DNA of 64,000 nucleotides from Nocardioides yefusunii (GCF_004014875.1 NZ_CP034929.1:992001-1056000); one strand, 5' to 3'. Positions 42,847-51,340 are shown, counted from the first letter of the stretch. Numbers and translations: made by a program. Notes: generated from the sequence alone by a model not told the origin.

Positions 42847-44184
42847 TCAGGCGCGAGCGGCGCCGATCATGTCCTCGCGGGTGGGGAGCTTGACGCGCAG
42901 ACGGTCCTGGGCCTCACCCAGGGCGATCTCGGCGGCGTCGATCTTCTCCCAGTCGGTCAGGGTGATGAAGTCGACGCCGCGCTCGCGCAGGAACGCGTCG
43001 ACGTCCTCGGTGGAGCGAGCCGTGGCGGTCTCGGTGGTGGTCTCCAGGACGTGGCCGACGGTCTCGGCGGCGTCGGACTTGGTGTGACCGATGAGGCCGA
43101 CCGGTCCACGCTTGACCCAGCCGGTGACGAAGGTGTTCGGGACGAACTCGCCGTCGATGCCGATCACGCGACCGCCGTCGTTGGGAATGACGAAGTTCTT
43201 CTCGTCGAACGGCAGGCCCGGGAGCGGGGAGGAGGCGTAGCCGACGGCGCGGTAGACCGACTGGACGGGCCAGTCGGTGAATTCGCCGGTGCCACGCACG
43301 GAGCCGTCGCCGACGAGCTCGGTGCGCTCGGTGCGGATGCCGACGACCTCGCCGTTCTCGCCGAGGATCTCGCTGGGGGCCTCCATGAAGTGGAGGTGGA
43401 TGCGGTGGTCCTTGCCCTCGATGTCGCGGCCGACCCAGTTGGCCAGGATGTCCAGGACCAGCTTGTGGGTCTTGTGCTTGGCGATGTGCTCCATCGAGTG
43501 GTCGTCGACCTCGAAACCCTCGGGGTGCACGATGACCTCGACGTTGGGCGAGTGGTTGAGCTCGCGCAGCTCCATCGGGGAGAACTTGGCGTACGCCGGG
43601 CCGCGGCGGGCGAAGACGTGGACGTCGGTGATCTTCTTGGCCTTGAGGCCGGCGTGGACCTGGGCCGGGATGTCGGTCACGAGCATCTCGTCGCCGGTCT
43701 TGGCGAGCACGCGGGCGACGTCGAGGGCGACGTTGCCGACGCCGATGACGGCCGTGTGGGTGCCGTCGCCGAAGTCCCACGTCTGGGGGACGTCGGGGTG
43801 GGAGTCGTACCAGGAGACGAAGTCGGCGGCACCGTAGGAGCGCTTGAGGTCCTCGCCGGGGATGCGCATGTCGCGGTCGGCCATGGCGCCGGTGGAGAAG
43901 ATGACGGCGTCGTAGAACTCAGCCAGGTCCTCGAGCTTGACGTCGGTGCCGAAGTCGACGTTGCCGACGAAGCGGACCTCGGGCTTGGCCATGACGCGCT
44001 GGAGAGCCTTGATGATCTCCTTGATCCGCGGGTGGTCCGGGGCGACGCCGTAGCGGACGAGGCCGAACGGTGCGGGGAGGCGCTCGAAGAGGTCGACGGA
44101 GACGTCGACGTCGGACTTGGTCAGGATGTCGGCGGCGTAGATTCCGGCAGGACCGGCACCGACCACAGCAACGCGGAGAGTCAT
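42847..44184 (-). CDS. Ferredoxin/adrenodoxin-NADP+ reductase (FprA-like)
   Basis: A 445-residue flavoprotein of the adrenodoxin reductase type. The FAD-binding VVGAGPAGIYAAD lies at the N terminus, YGVAPDHPRIKEI near 50 is the family signature, and VIGVGNVALDVARVLA near 150 starts the NADP domain, followed by HVFARRGPAYAKFSP. The C-terminal signature GWVKRGPVGLIGHTKSDA near 355 closes the NADP site. It passes electrons between NADPH and ferredoxin, probably serving cytochrome P450s or Fe-S enzymes. An ATG at 44193 (MGG ahead of MTLRV) is an alternative start; the GGGAGG there is too close to serve 44184 well. Divergent from a LysR gene. Confidence 0.92.
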   Translation of the reverse strand: MTLRVAVVGAGPAGIYAADILTKSDVDVSVDLFERLPAPFGLVRYGVAPDHPRIKEIIKALQRVMAKPEVRFVGNVDFGTDVKLEDLAEFYDAVIFSTGAMADRDMRIPGEDLKRSYGAADFVSWYDSHPDVPQTWDFGDGTHTAVIGVGNVALDVARVLAKTGDEMLVTDIPAQVHAGLKAKKITDVHVFARRGPAYAKFSPMELRELNHSPNVEVIVHPEGFEVDDHSMEHIAKHKTHKLVLDILANWVGRDIEGKDHRIHLHFMEAPSEILGENGEVVGIRTERTELVGDGSVRGTGEFTDWPVQSVYRAVGYASSPLPGLPFDEKNFVIPNDGGRVIGIDGEFVPNTFVTGWVKRGPVGLIGHTKSDAAETVGHVLETTTETATARSTEDVDAFLRERGVDFITLTDWEKIDAAEIALGEAQDRLRVKLPTREDMIGAARA

Positions 44185-44226
44185 GCCTCCCATTGTTCGC
44201 CCCTGCACCAACCTCACACAAAGCCA

Positions 44227-44254
44227 TTGTGACTGGGTTGTCACAAGGTAGCCT
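44227..44254 (+). promoter_or_regulatory. LysR-type operator and TAGCCT box
   Basis: TTGTGAC (44227-44233) and GTCACAA (44240-44246) form a perfect dyad with a six-base spacer, a T-N-A interrupted palindrome of the LysR-box type. TAGCCT (44249-44254) ends six bases before the lysR ATG. The dyad lies between the divergent lysR and ferredoxin reductase genes and overlaps the lysR -35, as expected for autorepression plus activation of the neighbour. Confidence 0.6.
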
Positions 44255-44260
44255 TGTGCC

Positions 44261-45196
44261 ATGCTTGGCAGCCATGTCCCGGACCTGCGTTCTCTCGAAC
44301 TGCTGCTTGCCGTCATGAGACATGGATCACTGGGAATGGCGGCTGCAGAGCTCGGCATCACCCAGCAGGCGGCCTCGTCGCGGATGCGCACGATGGAGGG
44401 GCTCGTGGGTGAGACCTTGCTGGCGCGCTCGCGCCACGGCTCGCGCCTCACCGAGACCGGACGACGTCTCGCCGACCTCGCGCTCCCGGTGGTCGAGGCT
44501 GCCCGGGTGCTCGACGCCGGCATCCGTGGCCTGAATCGCGAACGCAACGCCCACCTCGACGTCGCCGCCAGCCTCACCATCGCCGAGCACATGTTGCCCG
44601 GCTGGATGGTCGCCCTACGCTCACGCCACCTCGCGCTGGGGCGCTCGGCCCCTGAACTGACGATGACGGCCGCGAACTCCGCACGCGTCGTCGACCTGGT
44701 GCGCTCCGGTGCGGTCGACCTCGGTTTCATCGAGGGGCCGGAGGCGCCTGCCGACCTGGGCAGTCGCAAGGTGGGAGTCGACGAGCTCGTCGTCGTGGTG
44801 GGGCCCCATCATCCGTGGGCGCGGCTGCGTTCCCGCTCGGTGACCGCTGCCCAGCTCGCGATGACGCCGCTGGTGGTGCGCGAGGCCGGGTCGGGCACCC
44901 GCACCGTCCTGGAGCGTGCACTCGACGGGCTGGAGACGGTCCCGCCGGCGATCGAACTCTCCACCACTGCCTCGGTCCGCTCGGCGGTCGCTGCCGGAGC
45001 CGGCCCCGCGGCACTCGGCGCGCAGGCGGTGAGTGACGACATCGCCCAGGGCCGCCTGCTGCAGATCGAGGTTTCCGACGTCGACCTCACCCGGGTCCTG
45101 CACGCAGTGTGGGCCGGTGGTGAGCAGCCACCCGAGGGCCCCGCGCGCGACCTCGTCGCGTTGGCTGCGGCGTGGCGTTCGACCGTCGTCGGCTGA
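44261..45196 (+). CDS. LysR-family transcriptional regulator
   Basis: A 311-residue regulator. The winged helix-turn-helix is at about 8-66 (LRSLELLLAVMRHGSLGMAA, ITQQAASSRMRTMEG), followed by the linker helix and a periplasmic-binding-like effector domain with DLGFIEG near 155. It starts with a leaderless pattern and has a LysR-box dyad directly upstream, shared with the divergent reductase gene, which is its likely target. The effector is unknown. Confidence 0.9.
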   Translation: MLGSHVPDLRSLELLLAVMRHGSLGMAAAELGITQQAASSRMRTMEGLVGETLLARSRHGSRLTETGRRLADLALPVVEAARVLDAGIRGLNRERNAHLDVAASLTIAEHMLPGWMVALRSRHLALGRSAPELTMTAANSARVVDLVRSGAVDLGFIEGPEAPADLGSRKVGVDELVVVVGPHHPWARLRSRSVTAAQLAMTPLVVREAGSGTRTVLERALDGLETVPPAIELSTTASVRSAVAAGAGPAALGAQAVSDDIAQGRLLQIEVSDVDLTRVLHAVWAGGEQPPEGPARDLVALAAAWRSTVVG

Positions 45197-45278
45197 CGCC
45201 GCCGCGGACGCCGAGGAGACGGGCTGGCCGCGCCGATGGGGAATCTGGCCGAGCAACGTGTAGGTTCTGAATCACCGA

Positions 45279-45352
45279 CGCGGGGTGGAGCAGCTCGGTA
45301 GCTCGCTGGGCTCATAACCCAGAGGTCGCAGGTTCAAATCCTGTCCCCGCTA
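45279..45352 (+). tRNA. Initiator tRNA-fMet (CAU), copy 3
   Basis: Identical in all 74 bases to the other copies. The promoter differs (TGTAGGTT in place of TGTACGGT) and the CGAATAGGTGTT block is absent, but ATCACCGA just before the gene is shared in part. Confidence 0.95.
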
Positions 45353-45361
45353 CACAGATGC

Positions 45362-45395
45362 AGAAGGCCCTGGTCCTCACGGATCAGGGCCTTCT
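45362..45395 (+). terminator. Terminator of tRNA-fMet copy 3
   Basis: Fifteen pairs including one G-T pair (AGAAGGCCCTGGTCC with its near complement), TCAC loop. The stem is clearly related to that of copy 2. Confidence 0.85.
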
Positions 45396-45408
45396 TGCTG
45401 TCCGCTCT

Positions 45409-45450
45409 GAGTTGGCCGCTGCGAGTTGGCCGCTGTGAGTTGTCCACTGC
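45409..45450. repeat. Three 14-bp tandem repeats
   Basis: GAGTTGGCCGCTGC, then the same with a final T, then GAGTTGTCCACTGC, directly head to tail, between the third tRNA terminator and the end of the TSUP gene. Confidence 0.7.
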
Positions 45451-45464
45451 GACGCGTCAGACGT

Positions 45465-45497
45465 TCACCAGCCGGTCACCAGCCGCTCACCAGGCGG
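45465..45497. repeat. Three 11-bp tandem repeats
   Basis: TCACCAGCCGG, TCACCAGCCGC and TCACCAGGCGG follow each other without gaps. The last unit contains the stop codon of the TSUP gene. The 11-base period and TCACC core recall PhoP direct repeats, but the site lies at a gene's 3' end. Confidence 0.65.
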
Positions 45498-46191
45498 CGC
45501 CGATCAGTCCGAGGCCACCCGCCATCGACAGCGCGAGGACGCCGCCCCGGATCACGGGATCGGCGACCCGGGTGGCGACGACCATGCCCACCGCGGTGCC
45601 TGTGCACAGCGTCGCGACCTGTGCCGGTGAGGGCAGGTGCGCGCCGAGCAGCACCGCCGTCGCGGAGTTCTGCACGAGGAAGTACCAGTGCAGGTTGGCC
45701 CGAGCCACGCGCGGCGACCATCCGGCGTTGGCGGCGTAGATGCCGATCGCGGCACCACCCACACCGCCGACGACGCTCAGTCCGGCACTCGCGACGCCCG
45801 CCGCGGCGGCCGCCGTGGGGGTGCCGAGACGCGGGGAGCGGAGACCGCAGGCCAGCAGGGTCACCGCCGCCACGATCCCGACGCCACTGGCCAGCGCCAT
45901 CCACCGGACGTCGAGGTCGCTGACCGCCCAGGCCACCAGCGGAGTGCACAGCAGCGTCGGGACGAGCATCCCTGCGACGGTCCGGGGCTGGGCGTGGCGC
46001 CCGTCGCGGACCAGCGGGAGCACCGAACTGAGGGCCCCGAGGACGAGGGTTGCGGCCACGCCTTCACGCGGGCCCAGCAGCACCACCAGCATCGGGGCCG
46101 CCACCAGCGAGAAGCCCATGCCGGTGGCCGCCTGGGCGACCGCGCCGAGCAGGATGCCCAGCAGTGCGAGACCCAGGAGCAGCCCCGTCAC
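45487..46191 (-). CDS. TSUP family transporter (TauE/SafE-like)
   Basis: A 234-residue membrane protein with about seven hydrophobic helices and the TauE/SafE internal repeat: QAATGMGFSLVAAPMLVV near residue 20 and GLSVVGGVGGAAIGIYAAN near 145. The family exports sulfite, sulfonates or small organic acids. The GTG at 46189-46191 overlaps the TGA of the GPH transporter by four bases, making it the last gene of a coupled operon. The substrate may be a product of the flavin monooxygenase in the same operon. Confidence 0.85.
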   Translation of the reverse strand: MTGLLLGLALLGILLGAVAQAATGMGFSLVAAPMLVVLLGPREGVAATLVLGALSSVLPLVRDGRHAQPRTVAGMLVPTLLCTPLVAWAVSDLDVRWMALASGVGIVAAVTLLACGLRSPRLGTPTAAAAAGVASAGLSVVGGVGGAAIGIYAANAGWSPRVARANLHWYFLVQNSATAVLLGAHLPSPAQVATLCTGTAVGMVVATRVADPVIRGGVLALSMAGGLGLIGAAW

Positions 46192-47579
46192 TTCAACGGT
46201 GCGGAGGCGTCGAGGCGGCACAGGCGCTGGAACAGCACCGCCACCGTCATCAGCACCGCCGGCACGAGGGTGAAGCCGATCAGCACGGCGTCGACCGCGC
46301 CGTCGGTCTGGGGGACGCTGTCGCCGTTCACCGCGGCGGCGAATCCACCGACGGCGAGGACGGCCGAGTAGACGTAGGGGCCGATCGCGGTGCCGACGGC
46401 TTCGGTCGCCGTCCACACGCCGGTGTAGGACCCGGCGCGCGAGGAGCCGCTGCGCTCGGCGGCGGCCACGGCGTCGGGAACCATCGAGAACGCGAAGAGC
46501 TGCAGGCCCGCGAACGCGACGCCGAGCAGCACCACCACGGCGACGGTGACGGCGACGCCCAGACGCTCACCGACCACCAGCACGGCGGTCCCGACGATGA
46601 ACATCGTCTGGCTCAGCACCAGTCCACGCTGCTTGCCGATGCGGCGCGAGACCCGCATCCAGACCGGCGAGGCGAAGAGGGCCGGAGCCAGGAAGCCGCC
46701 CATCAGCACAGCGGTCAGGCCGCTGCGACCGAGCACGAACTCGGCGTAGAACGGCACGGCCGCCAGCACCAGGTGGGTGGTGGTTCCGGTGAACAGGTAG
46801 GAGAGCACCAACAGGCGGAAGTCGCGGTCGGCCCACGCCACCTTCACGTCGCTCCACGTGGAGCGGTGTCCGGCGTCGTCGGGGGTGCGGAAGCCGCAGG
46901 TCTCGGTGAGATGACGCACGCCGCGGATCGCGACCAGTGCGCTGAGCACCATCACCACGCCCAAGCACACCGCCATCATGGAGTAGCTCGAGCGGGCGCC
47001 GTCCTTGACCATCGCCGGGGCTACGACACCGGCTGCGAGCAGACCGACGGTCAGGAACACCATCCGCACCATGAAGACGCGGGTGCGCTCGTGGTAGCCG
47101 ACTTCCATGTCCGACGGCGTCGTCAGGTACGGCACCTGGAAGGAGGCGAAGAGCAGGTTGCCCACCACGTACCAGCCGGCCACCCACAGTGCCGCCGAGC
47201 CGCCGGTGAGTCCGGCCGGGACGGCGAACATCGCACCCATGGCGACAGCCAGCAGCACGCCCCAGCGCAGCATCGAGCGCCGGTGGCCGTGACGTCGGGC
47301 CAGCCGGTCCGACCAGGTGCCGAAGGTCGGGTGCACGACGGCGTCGAGGATCTTGGGCAGCAGCAGTGCCAGACCGGCCCAGAACGGCGAGACCCCGAGC
47401 GAGTTGGTCATGAAGTAGAGCAGCAGCATGCCGGGCACCGTCACCCAGACACCCATGCCCAGGGAGCCGGTCGCGTAGGCGGCCAGATCCGCGGGGCGGG
47501 CGCGGTTGCCCTCGGTGCCGGAGCTGCTCGCGGCCGCGGCGTCCTCGGGGGAGGCAGCGGCGACGTCGGTGCTGCTCAT
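46188..47579 (-). CDS. MFS transporter, glycoside-pentoside-hexuronide (GPH) cation symporter-like
   Basis: A 463-residue transporter with 12 helices. GSLGMGVWVTVPGMLLLYFM, the helix 2-3 loop DAVVHPTFGTWSDRLARRHG and SMLRWGVLL fit the GPH/MFS_2 group, whose members carry sugars but in actinobacteria also other substrates. An Ala/Ser/Glu-rich tail of about 30 residues precedes helix 1. The ATG at 47577-47579 overlaps the SDR stop, and its stop overlaps the TSUP start, so all are coupled. In context it may import the monooxygenase substrate. Confidence 0.87.
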   Translation of the reverse strand: MSSTDVAAASPEDAAAASSSGTEGNRARPADLAAYATGSLGMGVWVTVPGMLLLYFMTNSLGVSPFWAGLALLLPKILDAVVHPTFGTWSDRLARRHGHRRSMLRWGVLLAVAMGAMFAVPAGLTGGSAALWVAGWYVVGNLLFASFQVPYLTTPSDMEVGYHERTRVFMVRMVFLTVGLLAAGVVAPAMVKDGARSSYSMMAVCLGVVMVLSALVAIRGVRHLTETCGFRTPDDAGHRSTWSDVKVAWADRDFRLLVLSYLFTGTTTHLVLAAVPFYAEFVLGRSGLTAVLMGGFLAPALFASPVWMRVSRRIGKQRGLVLSQTMFIVGTAVLVVGERLGVAVTVAVVVLLGVAFAGLQLFAFSMVPDAVAAAERSGSSRAGSYTGVWTATEAVGTAIGPYVYSAVLAVGGFAAAVNGDSVPQTDGAVDAVLIGFTLVPAVLMTVAVLFQRLCRLDASAPLK

Positions 47580-48439
47580 CGCTCGGCCCCGGCCACGAGG
47601 TCGCGACGGGCGACGGCGCCCTGGGCCAGTTCGGCGTCGTCGAAGGCACCCGACGCGACCCGGGAGACGAACGTCGTGCGCACGATCCGGTCGGTCAACA
47701 GCGGGAAGTGCCGGGCCAGGAAGAACTCGACCCGGCCGCGCGGAGAGGTGGGCAGGTCGCGGCGCTGACGCTTCGACAGGGCAGCCGCCAGGACGGTGTC
47801 GACGACGCCCTCCACCGACTCGTACGAACTCATTCCCTCCAGGGAGAGGCCGGCCGCGGCGGTGGAGTCGTGGATCGGGGACCGCACCGAGGACGGGTAG
47901 ACGCAGCTGACGCCGACCAGTCCGCCCAACTCCATCCGCAGGGCGTCGGCGTAGGCCACCATCGCGCGCTTGGACGCTCCGTAGGCGGCTGCCAGCGGCA
48001 ACTGCATGACGGCCATCCGGGAGGCCACCATGACGACGCGGCCCCGGGAGGCGACCAGGGCCGGTGACGCGGCGGCGCTGACCCGCCACGTCCCCAGCAG
48101 GTTGATCTCCAGCTGACGTCGGACCTCGGCGCTCGGCGCGAGCTCTGCTGGGGCAGGGCCGCCGATGCCGGCGTTGTTGACCAGCAGGTCGAGCCCGCCG
48201 AGGATCTCGATCGCCCGGGCGACCGCGGAGCTGGTGCTCTCGTCGTCGGTCACGTCGCAGGCCAGCACGGTGACGGGGTCGTCCTCGCGGGGAGCGACGT
48301 CGAGCCCGACGACGTGGGCACCCATGCTGGTGAGGGTGGTGCTGAGTGCACGTCCGAAGGTGCCCGAGGCGCCGGTGATGACGACGCGCAGGCCGGTCGC
48401 GGAGCGGCGTCCGCCGCCGAGGAGGGTGTCGAGGTTCAT
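47576..48439 (-). CDS. SDR family NAD(P)-dependent oxidoreductase
   Basis: A 287-residue SDR. TGASGTFG near 22 is the nucleotide motif, NNAGIGG near 88, and YGASKRAM holds the catalytic Tyr and Lys near 155. The catalytic Ser position in the VMVASRMAV strand appears to be Ser in VASR. The C-terminal 60 residues are basic and amphipathic (RHFPLLTDRIVRTT), as in membrane-associated SDRs acting on lipidic alcohols or ketones. ATGA overlaps with both the monooxygenase and the transporter genes show one coupled operon. Confidence 0.87.
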   Translation of the reverse strand: MNLDTLLGGGRRSATGLRVVITGASGTFGRALSTTLTSMGAHVVGLDVAPREDDPVTVLACDVTDDESTSSAVARAIEILGGLDLLVNNAGIGGPAPAELAPSAEVRRQLEINLLGTWRVSAAASPALVASRGRVVMVASRMAVMQLPLAAAYGASKRAMVAYADALRMELGGLVGVSCVYPSSVRSPIHDSTAAAGLSLEGMSSYESVEGVVDTVLAAALSKRQRRDLPTSPRGRVEFFLARHFPLLTDRIVRTTFVSRVASGAFDDAELAQGAVARRDLVAGAER

Positions 48440-49815
48440 GCGGAGGTCTCCTGCGTGGCGGTGGTGGTCGAGGCGTCGGTCGTGGTGACGGGGACGAACG
48501 GGGCGGAACCCTCGGCGAGACGGCGTCGTCCGGCGTCGAGCTCACGGGTGGTGTCGGCCAGGTAGCGGTCGAAGTCGATCCGCATCGCGGGGCGCTTCTC
48601 GCCCCACCGTTCGCGGGCGGCGACGAGGTCGGCGGCAGCCCGGGCCTGCTGAGCGGCGGGGGAGGGAAGGGCGTATCGGCCAGCGAGGTGGGCGGCGACG
48701 AGGTTCGCCTGCGCCTCCACGACGGGCAGCGCTGCACCGGTGGACTGCATGAGTCCGACGAAGGCCAGCGAGGGGTCCTGCAGGTGGAAGACGCGGTGGT
48801 GCAGTGGCATCGTCTGCGGGTCGTCGCCGAGCCAGGTGCTGTCCAGGAACGGGATGGTCACCCGGTAGCCGGTGGCCCAGACGATGACGTCGGCCTGTTC
48901 GCGGCGCCCGTCGGTGAAGACCACCGCGTCGCCGTCGAGACGCTCGATGCCCGGACGCGAGACCACGGCGCCGTGGGTGAGGCGGTGCAGGATCGTGTCG
49001 GAGATCGTGGGGTGGTTCTGGAAGAAGCCACCGGCGGGAGCGGGGAGGCCGTACTGCTCCGGGCGTCCCACGGCCAGACGCAGCGTGGTCTCCGCGATCC
49101 GCTGCCGGACCTTCCACGGCAGCGCGGCCATGGCGGCGCCGGTGGCGTCGGCGGGCTTGCCGAAGAGGTACTTGGGCAGGATGTGCACGCCGTGGCGGGC
49201 CGAGAGCATCACCGGGTGCTCGGTGACGTAGGAGGCGTCGACGGCGATGTCCATCGCGGAGTTCCCCATGCCGACCACGACGACGCGACGGTCGCGGTAG
49301 GTCTCGGCGCTGCGGTGGTCGTGGGCATGCATCTGGAGGCCGTCGAACGCGCCCGGGTAGGCCGGCGAGGGCCACTTGGGGTCCCAGTTGTGGCCGTTGG
49401 CGACGACGACGGAGTCGAACTCCTCGGTGGTGGCGTCGTCACTGGTCACGGCCCAGCGGCCGGTGGCGAGGCGGGTGACCTGCTCGACGCTGGTGGAGAA
49501 ACGGATCCGTTCGGTGACGCCGAAGGCGTCGGCGTAGTCGGCCAGGTAGCCCGCGACGAGGTCGGCCGAGGGGTAGTCGGGCCACGCCGCCGGCATCGGG
49601 TAGGCGGCGAACTCGGTGCGTCCCTTGCTGGTGTTGAGGTGGAGGGAGTCGTAGGCCGGGGACAGGCCACTGGAGTTGCCGCGGACCCAGAGTCCTCCGG
49701 CGCGATCGCCCTTCTCGTAGGTGACGACGTCGGCGCCGATGCCGACCAAGGCCTTGGTGGCGGCCAGTCCGGCAGCTCCGGCGCCGATGACGGCGACGCG
49801 CACGGGGTGGTTCAT
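48436..49815 (-). CDS. Flavin-containing monooxygenase (FMO/Baeyer-Villiger type)
   Basis: A 459-residue flavoprotein. The FAD motif VIGAGAAGLAATKAL opens the protein, and the second Rossmann motif VVGMGNSAMDIA is near 183. Between them, YPGAFDGLQMHAHDHR resembles the FMO fingerprint FxGxxxH. ATGYR near 310 is the conserved late FAD motif. It should oxygenate a nucleophilic heteroatom or a ketone using NADPH and O2. First gene of a four-gene operon, with GGAG upstream of the ATG at 49813-49815. A PucR-type regulator gene is divergent. Confidence 0.88.
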   Translation of the reverse strand: MNHPVRVAVIGAGAAGLAATKALVGIGADVVTYEKGDRAGGLWVRGNSSGLSPAYDSLHLNTSKGRTEFAAYPMPAAWPDYPSADLVAGYLADYADAFGVTERIRFSTSVEQVTRLATGRWAVTSDDATTEEFDSVVVANGHNWDPKWPSPAYPGAFDGLQMHAHDHRSAETYRDRRVVVVGMGNSAMDIAVDASYVTEHPVMLSARHGVHILPKYLFGKPADATGAAMAALPWKVRQRIAETTLRLAVGRPEQYGLPAPAGGFFQNHPTISDTILHRLTHGAVVSRPGIERLDGDAVVFTDGRREQADVIVWATGYRVTIPFLDSTWLGDDPQTMPLHHRVFHLQDPSLAFVGLMQSTGAALPVVEAQANLVAAHLAGRYALPSPAAQQARAAADLVAARERWGEKRPAMRIDFDRYLADTTRELDAGRRRLAEGSAPFVPVTTTDASTTTATQETSA

Positions 49816-49934
49816 CTCAGGCTCCTCGGAGGACGACCGGCGGGGGTGGCCGCAGTCAGTGTGGTCTGAGGCACAACGCTAGGGCCCCGAAAGGCCGGCG
49901 AGGGTGGAATCCGGCACCCGAAAAGAGTGTGTAC

Positions 49935-49950
49935 TTGTGTTCAGTCACAA
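49935..49950. promoter_or_regulatory. Dyad between the PucR-type gene and the monooxygenase operon
   Basis: TTGTG (49935-49939) and CACAA (49946-49950) form a dyad with a six-base spacer in the 165-base divergent region. It is a candidate operator for the PucR-type regulator. Confidence 0.4.
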
Positions 49951-49980
49951 CCGGACGGTGCTCTGCGGCACGCTGGGACC

Positions 49981-51177
49981 ATGAGCGCAGCAGTCACGCA
50001 CGGGGCCGGCCTGACCTCGGGACGTCCCGAAGGGGCAGGAGAGCCAGCTGGGTGGGCGGCCTTCGTCGAGCTCATGGAGCACGTCCTGGCCGACGAGACC
50101 TTGCTGCCGCAGGTGGTGGCGGGGGTCCGTTCGATGGTCACCGAGGTCGCCTTCCTGCCGGTCTCGGACATGGCCGGCCACACCCGTGCGCTGCTGACTG
50201 CGGGCACACGTGCCTTGGCTGGACGCCGCGGACCCACCGAGGCCGAGCTCGCGTTCGTGGAGGAGCTCGGAGTGGCCCGGGCTGCCCAGGGCATTCCGGT
50301 CGACGTGCTGCTCAGTGCGGTGCACGTCTCCGAACGCGTGGTGTGGAGCCGGGCCCGGGAGACGGCGGCCGCCGCTGGCCTGCCGCCGGAAGTGCTGCTC
50401 GATGCCCGGGAACTCTATGACGACTGGGCCGGCGTGGTCCGCTCGCGGCTGATCCGGGCCCACCGGGAGGCCGACGCGGCTGCTGCCGGTCCGGGGCGTG
50501 ACCGCCGTGCCGTGCTGCTGCGACGCCTGCTGGAGGGCGGGTCGGTGGCGGCGCTGGCCGCGGCCGAACTCGGTCTGCCCTCCTCCGGTGTGTGGGTCGC
50601 GGTGACGCGGGGTGATGGCGACGGCGGGCTCAGGCGGTTGGCCCGGGTCGCGGGGGAGACCCGCGGTGTCACCACGCTCGGGGTGCGCGGGCGAGTGGGT
50701 GGCGCCCTCGTCGCGGTGCTGGGGGCGGCCCCGGCGAGTCCGGGCCCGGAGGCGGACGTCGTCGCGGTGGCAGGTCCGGTGGCCGCGGACGAACTCGGTG
50801 CGGCGCATCGTCAGGCCTTGGCTGCGCTGACCGCGGCCGAAGCGGTGCGTCGTGCAGGTGTGGTGCACGTCGCCGAGGTCGCCGCCGTGGCGGCGTTGCT
50901 CTCGCGCCCCGACCTGGAGCAGGTGCTGGTGGCCGGTCAGGAAGGGGCTGGGCGCGCGCTGGGGCCCTCCCGTGCAGCAGTCGCGCGCACCGTGCGCCGG
51001 TGGGCGGAGTGTGATCGGGACGCGGTGGCGGTGGCGGGGGAGCTGTTCGTGCACCCCAACACCGTGCGCAACCGTGTGCAGCGGTTCGCGGAGGTGACCG
51101 ACATCGATCCGTGGTCGGCGCTGGGCGGCATGCAGGCGTGGTGGCTGGCGCGCGCCTGGGACGACCTCGAGGAGTAG
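49981..51177 (+). CDS. PucR/CdaR-family transcriptional regulator
   Basis: A 398-residue regulator with the actinobacterial PucR plan: an N-terminal helical region (about 15-165, RsbRD-like), a middle degenerate GGDEF-like domain (190-290), and a C-terminal helix-turn-helix, AGELFVHPNTVRNRVQRFAE near 365. It likely activates the divergent FMO-SDR-transporter operon in response to its substrate. The ATG at 49981 is used; an in-frame upstream ATG at 49927 would cover the putative operator. No tracer of the ligand is visible. Confidence 0.85.
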   Translation: MSAAVTHGAGLTSGRPEGAGEPAGWAAFVELMEHVLADETLLPQVVAGVRSMVTEVAFLPVSDMAGHTRALLTAGTRALAGRRGPTEAELAFVEELGVARAAQGIPVDVLLSAVHVSERVVWSRARETAAAAGLPPEVLLDARELYDDWAGVVRSRLIRAHREADAAAAGPGRDRRAVLLRRLLEGGSVAALAAAELGLPSSGVWVAVTRGDGDGGLRRLARVAGETRGVTTLGVRGRVGGALVAVLGAAPASPGPEADVVAVAGPVAADELGAAHRQALAALTAAEAVRRAGVVHVAEVAAVAALLSRPDLEQVLVAGQEGAGRALGPSRAAVARTVRRWAECDRDAVAVAGELFVHPNTVRNRVQRFAEVTDIDPWSALGGMQAWWLARAWDDLEE

Positions 51178-51260
51178 GTCGCCCAGGGAGGCCCGCTCAG
51201 TGCGACGGGCGGGGCGGATGTGACTTCCTGGGATCGTCGGTGTACCGTTGGTTTCACCGA

Positions 51261-51334
51261 CGCGGGGTGGAGCAGCTCGGTAGCTCGCTGGGCTCATAAC
51301 CCAGAGGTCGCAGGTTCAAATCCTGTCCCCGCTA
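51261..51334 (+). tRNA. Initiator tRNA-fMet (CAU), copy 4
   Basis: Identical in all 74 bases to copies 1-3. Its upstream TGTACCGTTGGTTTCACCGA matches copies 1 and 2 except for one base in the -10, but the CGAATAGGTGTT block is missing. Confidence 0.95.
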
Positions 51335-51340
51335 CAAAGG

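Noticed and set aside
45465-45497. The TCACC array as a definite PHO box
   Set aside because: Period and core fit, but it lies at the 3' end of the TSUP gene rather than before a gene in a suitable orientation, so it is listed only as a repeat.
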